This document shows positions 57,827 to 64,000 of a stretch of DNA of 64,000 nucleotides, in pieces. Below the pieces are notes generated by a model. The model was not told the DNA's origin. It ran no database searches and was given only the letters and a program-made list of their open reading frames with translations. The translations under genes and the position numbers were made by a program. Position 1 is the stretch's first letter. Every line of letters starts with the position of its first letter. Source of the DNA: Cryobacterium sp. CG_9.6 (GTDB lineage Bacteria > Actinomycetota > Actinomycetes > Actinomycetales > Microbacteriaceae). The stretch lies in assembly GCF_029893365.1 (NCBI RefSeq), contig NZ_JARXUZ010000001.1, positions 744,001-808,000 on the forward strand, given 5' to 3'.

Positions 57827-58909
57827 TGTACTGAGTCATGAGGTTGGTGACACTCGGCTGAGCGGTGTCTGTCCGATTCCAGTGTGGATGCGTTCAGTGT
57901 TGTAGAAGTTGAGCCAGGGCGCAAGGGCTTGGGCGCGTTCGTGGTTGCTGGTGTATTTGCGGGCGTAGGCCCATTCGGTGGCGAGGGTGCGGTTCAGTCG
58001 TTCGACTTTCCCGTTCGTCCAGGGGCAGTGCGGTTTGATGAAGCGTTGCACGGCCCCGATCTTCGCGACGGCTTCTTTGAATGCGGTCGAGTTTCGGTAA
58101 GCGAAGGCATTGTCAGAGATGACGCGTTCAATCTGGGGGATGCCGTTTGCCGCGAAGAAGGCTGCGGCACGTTCGAGGACACCAGCAGCGGTGATGCCCT
58201 TCTCGTCGGGCTGGATTTCGGCGTAGGCGAGGCGGGAGTGATCGTCGATGACCGCGTGGACGTAGTCAAATCCCACGCGCCGAGACCCCTTTCGATGATT
58301 GCGGGGACTTTGGGTGGGGTCAGCGCGCCACCCGCCACCGTTCGGGATGCAGCCGAGTTTCTTCACGTCGATGTGTACCAGTTCGCCTGGCCGGTCGCGT
58401 TCGTAGCGTTCTGCGGTGGCGCGTGAAGATCGGATGACCGCGCCGGTGACGGGGTCCAGCCACGACAGGGGTGGGAGGTCGTAGCGAGTCAGTATTCGCG
58501 ACACGGTCCGTGCTGGCACTCCCGTCACCGCCGCGATGCGCAGGGGCCCATTCCGCCCCAGGAGACGGGCAACAACAACTTTCGCTTCTTGCGGAGCACT
58601 GGTCTTCGTCGGGCAATGGTGTGGCCGGGACGAGCGGTTCAGGAGCCCCGCGGTGCCCTCAGCGTGGTGCCGGTTAATCCAGCGGTGAGCGCATTGACGC
58701 GAGATGCCGAGCTCTTTAGCGACGTGTGAGACAGGGCGCCCGTCATTGATCACTCTGTCAATCAGTAAGGCCCTCCCATGAAGGGTCAAACGGGTATTAA
58801 TGTGGGGCATGAGAACCTCCGTTTTCGTGGCGACTTTGACATCACCACTGAAACCGGAGGTTCTCCTTTTTTCAACCCCGAACTGTCACCAACCTCTCGG
58901 CTCAGTACA
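57827..58909. mobile_element. IS481-family insertion sequence, complete (1083 bp)
   Basis: Terminal inverted repeats of 26 bases with 3 mismatches: left 57827-57852 begins TGTACTGAG and right 58884-58909 is its inverse, both continuing into GAGGTTGGTGACA. A perfect 6-base target duplication CCTAGC flanks it (57821-57826 and 58910-58915). One intact transposase gene fills the element. It sits between the convergent spoIIM-like and DUF58 genes and breaks neither. Confidence 0.93.
57836..58810 (-). CDS. IS481-family transposase
   Basis: A 324-residue DDE transposase. N-terminal helix-turn-helix: PVSHVAKELGISRQCAHRWI near residue 27, then a second one at TGVPARTVSRILTRYDLPPL. Catalytic residues: Asp in ELVHIDVKKLGCIP, Asp in VHAVIDDHSRLAYAEI, and Glu in WTNGKVERLNRTLATEW. 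Length and order match IS481 transposases, and the stop lies 9 bases from the IS end as is common. The frame is intact with no stop or shift, so the element may still be active. Confidence 0.95.
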   Translation of the reverse strand: MPHINTRLTLHGRALLIDRVINDGRPVSHVAKELGISRQCAHRWINRHHAEGTAGLLNRSSRPHHCPTKTSAPQEAKVVVARLLGRNGPLRIAAVTGVPARTVSRILTRYDLPPLSWLDPVTGAVIRSSRATAERYERDRPGELVHIDVKKLGCIPNGGGWRADPTQSPRNHRKGSRRVGFDYVHAVIDDHSRLAYAEIQPDEKGITAAGVLERAAAFFAANGIPQIERVISDNAFAYRNSTAFKEAVAKIGAVQRFIKPHCPWTNGKVERLNRTLATEWAYARKYTSNHERAQALAPWLNFYNTERIHTGIGQTPLSRVSPTS

Positions 58910-58979
58910 CCTAGCGGGCACTGCTCAACCAGCGAGAGGGGGTGAGCGTGCGGGTTCGGTTGTCGAGATTGTCGCGACA

Positions 58980-59011
58980 CGACACGCGCCCTAGCGGGCA
59001 CTGCTCAACCA
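58980..59011. repeat. Intact copy of the IS target repeat
   Basis: Same 31-base sequence as the one split by the IS: CGACACGCGCCCTAGC followed by GGGCACTGCTCAACCA. Between the two copies lies TTCGGTTGTCGAGATTGTCG, of no clear function. Confidence 0.8.
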
Positions 59012-59048
59012 ACGGATGCGGGGCGAGCAGGCGACCAGCGGGAGGGGG

Positions 59049-60356
59049 CTAGAGGCGGCCGGTGGCCTTCAGGAGGATGTAGCGGTCGGCGAGAGCAGGG
59101 GGCAGGTCGGCGGGGGAGCCCGTGACCACCTCGCCGCCCAGTTGCCGGATGGCGGCCGAGACCCGCGCCACATCGAGCATGGCTCGCTCGGCCGCAGCCG
59201 CCCGGTACACCTCGCTGCGCGTGGAACGTTGGGTGATGGCATCAGCTGCCACGGGGTCGATCACCGAGGCGACAACGACCGTGTGGCGGCGCGTGAGCTG
59301 CGGCAACATCGACAGTAAGCCAGTGGATGCCGCGGCAGCGTCGATCGATGTGATCAGCACGACGAGCGCGTGCTGGCTCGTGATGCTGCGAATCTGCGCC
59401 GGCACCCCCGCCCAGTCCATCTCGATGAGTTGGGGCTCGATCAGCGCCATCGTGTCCACCATTTGCGAGAGCAGAGCCGCGCCCTTGGCGCCGGCTACCC
59501 GACCGCGAACCCGGCGGTCGAAGGCCAGAAAATCAACCCGATCGCCCGCCGGTGCGCCCAGGGCCGCGAGCAGCAGGCTCGCCTCGAAGGCGGTGTCCAG
59601 GCGCGGCTCATCGTCAATGCGCACGGCCGAGGTGCGTGCGGTGTCGATGAGAATCACCACGCGGCGGTCGCGTTCGGGCCGCCAGGTGCGCACCATCACG
59701 TCGTTGCGGCGAGCCGTGGCGCGCCAATCGATGGAGCGCACGTCGTCGCCGCGCACATATTCGCGCAGGGAATCGAACTCGGTGCCCGGACCGCGCACCA
59801 TCACGCTGGTGCGTCCGTCGAGTTCCTTGAGACGCTGAATACGAGACGGAAGGTGTTTGCGGGAATTGAAGGGCGGCAACACGCGGATGCTGCCGGGTGC
59901 GCCGAGCGTGGCCTGCCGCTTCCACAGGCCGAGGGGACCGTGTGAACGCACCGTCACCTGGCCGACGCGGCGTTCGCCCCGGCGAAAGGGGGTGAGGTTC
60001 ACGGCCAGGCGCCGGCGTTCACCCGGCGGGATGGAGACGGTTGACCGGTTGTTTCCGGCACCGGCAGACGGCTGCCAGGCATCCCGAATGACAGCGTGCA
60101 GGGGGCGGCGACCCGTGTTGGTGACGAAGAGTTCGCTGGTGACCGTTTCGCCGAGACGCACGCGGGAGGGAAGCACTCGCTCAAGGCGAAGCGACCGTGG
60201 TGAGGCCGCACGCAGCACATCGAGGGTTCCGAGCAGAGCCGTCAGGAGCAACCACGCTCCGAGCACGGCAAACGCCCGCCCCAGAGTGCTGCCGAGCAGC
60301 ACCACGGGGATGACGCCGAGCGCCACCAGCACCACATACCGACCAGAGACTGTCAT
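59049..60356 (-). CDS. DUF58 domain-containing protein
   Basis: A 435-residue protein with two N-terminal membrane helices (about residues 7-25 and 28-46) and a cytoplasmic VWA-like domain. The DUF58 hallmark FDSLREYVRGDDVRSIDWRA near residue 200 is followed by TARRNDVMVRTWRPERDRRV and VILIDTART. In other bacteria MoxR ATPases with DUF58 partners act as a chaperone-like system for membrane or secreted proteins. It starts 3 bases after the MoxR stop and is the last gene of the operon. Confidence 0.93.
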   Translation of the reverse strand: MTVSGRYVVLVALGVIPVVLLGSTLGRAFAVLGAWLLLTALLGTLDVLRAASPRSLRLERVLPSRVRLGETVTSELFVTNTGRRPLHAVIRDAWQPSAGAGNNRSTVSIPPGERRRLAVNLTPFRRGERRVGQVTVRSHGPLGLWKRQATLGAPGSIRVLPPFNSRKHLPSRIQRLKELDGRTSVMVRGPGTEFDSLREYVRGDDVRSIDWRATARRNDVMVRTWRPERDRRVVILIDTARTSAVRIDDEPRLDTAFEASLLLAALGAPAGDRVDFLAFDRRVRGRVAGAKGAALLSQMVDTMALIEPQLIEMDWAGVPAQIRSITSQHALVVLITSIDAAAASTGLLSMLPQLTRRHTVVVASVIDPVAADAITQRSTRSEVYRAAAAERAMLDVARVSAAIRQLGGEVVTGSPADLPPALADRYILLKATGRL

Positions 60357-60359
60357 GGC

Positions 60360-61337
60360 TTAGATCGGAACCTGCACCTGCTGCAGCACCCCGCGCAGGA
60401 TCGCATCGACGGAAACACCCTCAAGTTCGGCCTCGGGCTGCAGCACGATGCGGTGCCGCCACACCGGCAGCACCATGGCCTGCACATGGTCGGGGGTGAT
60501 CGACTCGTAGCCGCTGAGCCAGGCCCACGCCTTGGCTGCGGCTAGCAGAGCCGTGGTGCCGCGGGGGCTCACTCCGAGCTTGACCGAGGGACTGCTGCGC
60601 GTAGCCCGGGCAAGGTCAACGACGTAGGCCAGAACGTCGGCGCTCGAGCCAACGGATGCCGCGGCCGCCTGAGCCGAGGCCAGCTCGGCTGCTCCGAGCA
60701 CCGGGGTCACCCCCGCGCCGGCCAAATCCCGAGGGTTGAAACCGGCGGCGTGGCGGCGCAGCACCTCTACCTCGTCGTCGCGCGCCGGCACATCCAGAAC
60801 GAGCTTGAGGAGGAACCGGTCGAGCTGCGCTTCCGGCAGCGTGTACGTTCCCTCATATTCGATCGGGTTCATGGTGGCCGCCACGATGAATGGGGTGGGC
60901 AGCGGGCGGGCTTCCCCGTCCACACTCACCTGACGTTCCTCCATCGCTTCGAGCAATGCGGATTGGGTCTTCGGGGGCGTGCGGTTGATCTCATCAGCCA
61001 GCAGGATATTCGTGAAGACGGGCCCGGCTCGAAACTCAAACTCGCCCGACTTTGCGTCGTAAATCAGGGAGCCGGTCACGTCGCCCGGCATGAGGTCGGG
61101 TGTGAACTGGATGCGCTTTGTGTCGAGGCTGAGCGCGTGGCTGAGCGTGCGCACCAGCAGTGTTTTCGCCACACCCGGCACGCCTTCGAGCAGCACGTGT
61201 CCCTGTGCCAGCAGCGCGATAATCAGTCCGGTGACGGCACCGTCCTGCCCCACGACGGCTTTGCCAACCTCGGCTCGAACCCGGGTGAGGGACTCGCGCA
61301 GGGAATCGGTGCTGATGTCGCTGGTGGAAGTGGTCAT
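60360..61337 (-). CDS. MoxR-family AAA+ ATPase
   Basis: A 325-residue ATPase: Walker A LLEGVPGVAKTLLVRTL near residue 53, Walker B NILLADEINRTPPKTQ near 111, sensor 1 FIVAATMNPIEYEGTYTLPE near 152, and the Arg finger region AQLDRFLLKL. It would couple ATP hydrolysis to remodelling of a target with the VWA-type DUF58 partner. It overlaps DUF4350 by 4 bases upstream. Confidence 0.95.
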   Translation of the reverse strand: MTTSTSDISTDSLRESLTRVRAEVGKAVVGQDGAVTGLIIALLAQGHVLLEGVPGVAKTLLVRTLSHALSLDTKRIQFTPDLMPGDVTGSLIYDAKSGEFEFRAGPVFTNILLADEINRTPPKTQSALLEAMEERQVSVDGEARPLPTPFIVAATMNPIEYEGTYTLPEAQLDRFLLKLVLDVPARDDEVEVLRRHAAGFNPRDLAGAGVTPVLGAAELASAQAAAASVGSSADVLAYVVDLARATRSSPSVKLGVSPRGTTALLAAAKAWAWLSGYESITPDHVQAMVLPVWRHRIVLQPEAELEGVSVDAILRGVLQQVQVPI

Positions 61338-62632
61338 GAGTCCATTCTGCCGTGAGGCGGGAGGTCGCGAGTCGCGGAGTCCTGCGGCGGGGTGCCGGCG
61401 GCACCGGGTGTGGTGGCGGCCTTTGTGAGTGCTTCGAGGTGGTGCAGGCGTTCCGCGAGCCGCATCAGATCCGCATCATTCAGCGGATGCTCCTGCTCGA
61501 GCACACCACGCACCTCAGCAACCGAGAGGCCCGTGAGCGCGGCCACGCCGTGCACGATGTCGTCCACCCGGGCGCTCCGCCCGAGGCCCACCTGTCGGGC
61601 CAGGCGCTGCAGCGTTCCGATCCGCAGGGCATCGAGGGCGCGCAGGCGGGTATTTCCCCGCGCGTAGAGGCGCGCTCGTCCCTCCATGGTTTCGCTCGCC
61701 TTCACGGTGACCGGCAGGTTTTCGGCCACGAGGGGGCCGAAACGTCGACCGCGCCAGAGTGCGGCGGTGACGGCCACAAGACCCAGCAGAATGATGGTGG
61801 GAGTCAGCCAGCCCGGGGACAGCTCGCCGATTGAGGGCGGACCGGTGCGCGCAATGTCCGCCAGCGTGGGCAAGTACCACACAACGGTGTCACCGGACCC
61901 GAGCAGATTGAGGGCGAGGGCCGCGTTACCGAAGTCGCCGATCGCCTCGTTGCTAAAGACCGACGTGTCGGGCACGAAGGTCATCGTGCCGTCCGCAGTG
62001 GTGCGTTCCACCAGGGAAAATGTGCTGTCGCTGCTCGGAAAACATCCCGTGAGCACTGCGTCCGAGGCGGGGACGCCCGTGGGAATGCCGAGAGTGTCGC
62101 CGCCCGGTGACAGCGAACCTGCCCGAGTCGCCGCCGGCACCGCGCACTGTGCGGTGAGGGAGCCGGCTGTTGATGCCCCACCGAATCCGATGTCGGGGGC
62201 CAGCGCCTGTAACGCCAGAAAGTCAGGCGCAGCAATCACGGTGCGCGGTGCCAGCGCACCCATCGCGGTGAGGCCGGCGGAATCGAGGTAGCCGTCACCG
62301 TCAAAAAAGAAAAGCGTAGCGGCATCCGCTTGCCGGGTCGCCGCGCGTGCCTCATCGAGGGTGTCGACGGGCACAACCGTGACATCCTGTGCGCGAAGCA
62401 CCTCTACCAGAGCCATGGCACCGGTCGGTGCCGGGCTGGTGGCCGCCAGGGGCACGCCCGAGGCTGCTCCGCCCCCGAGCACCGCGACCACGAGGGTCAC
62501 GAGCGCTGCGCCGACGGCGGCGATGATCCAGAACCGGCCCCGACGAAGCGTCGCGCGCACGGTGGGTGTCAACGCGATCGCATTGTCGGCGTTCGCGAGC
62601 GGATGCCGCTCCGTCACGGCCACGCCGCTCAT
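61334..62632 (-). CDS. DUF4350 domain-containing membrane protein
   Basis: A 432-residue protein with a membrane helix at about 33-53, an outside domain of about 210 residues (DUF4350, starting near SPAPTGAMALVEVLRAQDVT) and a second helix near 265-285 (TPTIILLGLVAVTAALWRG), then a cytoplasmic tail of ~145 residues. The usual D-G-D of the GATase-like fold is visible as LFFFDGDGYLDSAG. Overlaps both neighbours by 4 bases. Function unknown beyond the MoxR operon context. Confidence 0.9.
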   Translation of the reverse strand: MSGVAVTERHPLANADNAIALTPTVRATLRRGRFWIIAAVGAALVTLVVAVLGGGAASGVPLAATSPAPTGAMALVEVLRAQDVTVVPVDTLDEARAATRQADAATLFFFDGDGYLDSAGLTAMGALAPRTVIAAPDFLALQALAPDIGFGGASTAGSLTAQCAVPAATRAGSLSPGGDTLGIPTGVPASDAVLTGCFPSSDSTFSLVERTTADGTMTFVPDTSVFSNEAIGDFGNAALALNLLGSGDTVVWYLPTLADIARTGPPSIGELSPGWLTPTIILLGLVAVTAALWRGRRFGPLVAENLPVTVKASETMEGRARLYARGNTRLRALDALRIGTLQRLARQVGLGRSARVDDIVHGVAALTGLSVAEVRGVLEQEHPLNDADLMRLAERLHHLEALTKAATTPGAAGTPPQDSATRDLPPHGRMDS

Positions 62633-63312
62633 GAGTCCACCCGTTCGATGGGGGTTCCGGCGGAGGAAAGCACCACGGGGGCCACGCCGCGAAGGTCATT
62701 CTCGAGCGATTCGAGAGTGCGAAAATCGTTCTCTGCCCCGGCCACGCCGAGGTACCGCACGCGGTCGAAGATGTCGGCGGCGTCGAGCAGCCGGCGGCGC
62801 TGGGCCGGGAAGGCGGTCGCCGCATTTTCGGCAAAACCGTGCGCGGTCGTCCCCGGCGTCACGCTCACCACCGTGCGCTCGAACAGGTCGGCGGCAAGTG
62901 CACGAAAGATCTCCTCCGCGGCAAGGTTCCAGTCCCCGGCCTGGACCGCGGCTTGGGCAGCACGTCGCATCTCGGCGGCGCTCCGTCGATCGCCCACGCC
63001 GAACAGGTCGGTCGTTGCCCGTGCACGTCGGCGATTTCGGCGGGGAGCCCCGAAGATCAGCCACGCGGCACCGAGTGCGGCGAGCACAATGACCACCGTA
63101 ACCACGGCCACCCAGCCGCCCCAGCCGCTGCCGTCGGGAGCTTGCAGTGAGCCGAGCCAGTCGAAGAAAGACTGCGAGAGGCGGTCGAACCAGGTGGGCC
63201 GCGCCGCCTCGTACTGCGGCTTCAGCAGCTCATCCTGCAGCAACCGCTGAGCCTCGGGGCCATCGGGCGTCACCGGAATCTCGCCCGGCCAGAATGCAGC
63301 AGGACCCATCAT
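62629..63312 (-). CDS. DUF4129 domain-containing membrane protein
   Basis: A 227-residue protein with an N-terminal outside part (residues 1-60), one membrane helix at about 67-88 (VAVVTVVIVLAALGAAWLIF) and a cytoplasmic DUF4129 domain: AQAAVQAGDWNLAAEEIFRA, LFERTVVSVTPGTTAHGFAE. The pattern (helical repeat with GTT at the turn) is found in MoxR operons and transglutaminase-linked proteins. Overlaps the gene on either side by 4 bases. Confidence 0.9.
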   Translation of the reverse strand: MMGPAAFWPGEIPVTPDGPEAQRLLQDELLKPQYEAARPTWFDRLSQSFFDWLGSLQAPDGSGWGGWVAVVTVVIVLAALGAAWLIFGAPRRNRRRARATTDLFGVGDRRSAAEMRRAAQAAVQAGDWNLAAEEIFRALAADLFERTVVSVTPGTTAHGFAENAATAFPAQRRRLLDAADIFDRVRYLGVAGAENDFRTLESLENDLRGVAPVVLSSAGTPIERVDS

Positions 63313-64000
63313 GCCTGGGCGGTAACGCGCGCGGTGAGGTACGGATCGGCCACATCGGCCCCCGACTGAGCACTCTCCACATAGCGCGCGAGCTCCAGGT
63401 CGAGACCCTCCGTGCGCATGCGCAGATCGATGTAGATAAGGGCAAGGGTGGCCGAGGTGATCACGGAACCGATCGCTCCAGCCACAAGCGACACCGCAAT
63501 GTTGGCGGCGTATGCCAGAGCGGCCGGACCAAAGGCATCGAGCGCTGCCGTGGGGTCAATGAGCGACATCAGCCAGGTAAAGGCGAGCGTGAAGGGCGTC
63601 GTGACGATGGTCACGAGCGTATTCACAATAATCGTCACGAGCGCGAGCACCCCGAAGGTGCGCCAAAAATATCCTCGGGTGAGTGTCCACGAGCGCCGAA
63701 TCGCGGCCCGAACACTGAGTCGCTCGAGCACAATCAGGCTGGGCACAACAGATGTCTTCGTCCAGATCCACAGAACGGCCGCCACATACCCCAGACCGCC
63801 GACGATACCGGTCACAATGGCCAGGGTGATTCCGAGCGTGTCACCCAGAATGACAAACAGCACCACGATGCCCACAAGCACCGCGAGAGCACCGATCAGC
63901 GCAGCGGTGAGCAGCAGCGTCCAGAGCACGAGTGTCCAGAGGCGCGGTCGTGCTGCTTTCCAGAGCCGGCGCATGTTCAGTTTCTCGCCGAGTGTGCCGC
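63309..64000 (-). CDS. Glycerophosphodiester phosphodiesterase-type membrane-domain protein, partial (5' end outside window)
   Basis: The frame is open to the right edge: an ATG exists at 63974, but in-frame codons continue upstream (GTLGEKLNMRRLWKAARPRL), so the true start is outside. The visible ~230 residues hold about five membrane segments and the family patch VVPSLIVLERLSVRAAIRRS, followed by WTLTRGYFWRTFGVLAL. This domain occurs in the first gene of MoxR-DUF58 operons in Actinobacteria; no catalytic phosphodiesterase part is seen. It overlaps DUF4129 by 4 bases. Confidence 0.82.
   Translation of the reverse strand, partial: GTLGEKLNMRRLWKAARPRLWTLVLWTLLLTAALIGALAVLVGIVVLFVILGDTLGITLAIVTGIVGGLGYVAAVLWIWTKTSVVPSLIVLERLSVRAAIRRSWTLTRGYFWRTFGVLALVTIIVNTLVTIVTTPFTLAFTWLMSLIDPTAALDAFGPAALAYAANIAVSLVAGAIGSVITSATLALIYIDLRMRTEGLDLELARYVESAQSGADVADPYLTARVTAQA

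Noticed and set aside
57827..58909. Prophage or genomic island border
   Set aside because: Only a simple IS is present; no integrase, attachment site in a tRNA or phage gene was seen in the window.

Overview
The window is 64 kb of high-GC chromosomal DNA from an actinobacterium, most likely of the family Microbacteriaceae. The grounds are the 16S-23S-5S operon without tRNAs in the spacer, a WhiB2-type regulator, DUF3499, the MoxR/DUF58/DUF4350/DUF4129 operon with divergent RDD/SpoIIM genes, leaderless-looking starts, and a heavy over-use of the word GCGGATGCC/GGCATCCGC on both strands. Species cannot be told by eye.

Layout. 1-14.5 kb is an envelope glycopolymer locus: a four-gene GT2/DUF2304/GtrA/DUF2142 module (the last cut by the left edge), a second DUF2142 enzyme, two GT4 and three GT2 glycosyltransferases, a Wzx-like flippase and two tandem O-antigen-ligase-like proteins. 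15-20.3 kb holds a DUF559 endonuclease-like gene set between two repeat arrays, a phytoene-desaturase-like oxidoreductase with an SRPBCC protein, and an acyl-CoA dehydrogenase. 20.4-30 kb holds manA, galE, whiB, a 1525-residue membrane glycosyltransferase with an 11-residue-repeat tail, and DUF5719. 30-44.4 kb is mixed: a lipoprotein and a secreted PKD protein, an AlkA-like glycosylase, mtnP with an epimerase, a two-component system, GT2/DUF2064/methyltransferase, a membrane-anchored molybdopterin oxidoreductase, and GT87 and GT39 mannosyltransferase-like proteins. 45-49.3 kb holds a lipoprotein, a metallopeptidase-family protein, DUF3499 and ahcY. 50.4-55.7 kb is one rRNA operon. 55.9-64 kb is RDD/SpoIIM and the MoxR-DUF58 operon, with a complete IS481-family element between the convergent spoIIM-like and DUF58 genes.

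The least ordinary part is the non-coding DNA. Nearly every large intergenic gap is filled by structured repeats, and I separate several families. Family A has an 82-bp period, a 9-bp hairpin with compensatory changes and a conserved tail, with 17 copies in three arrays. Family B is a ~91-bp REPIN-like palindrome with 16-bp arms, as one pair plus a five-copy array with ~180-bp period. Family C is nested GGCACTCG/CGAGTGCC hairpins in a 0.9-kb array plus one distant copy. Family D is an exact 23-bp tandem repeat (7 units). Family E is a 203-bp direct repeat before the rRNA operon. A short direct repeat was the IS481 target. These arrays keep coding-like open frames and could mislead gene calling; I trimmed the genes accordingly.

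How the genes work together: manA, galE and the epimerase would supply sugar nucleotides; the GT2 plus GtrA and DUF2304 proteins make and flip polyprenyl-phosphate sugars; the GT4, GT2 and GT-C enzymes assemble and transfer glycans outside the membrane; the flippase and ligases finish a surface polymer. ahcY and mtnP recycle the S-adenosylmethionine by-products.
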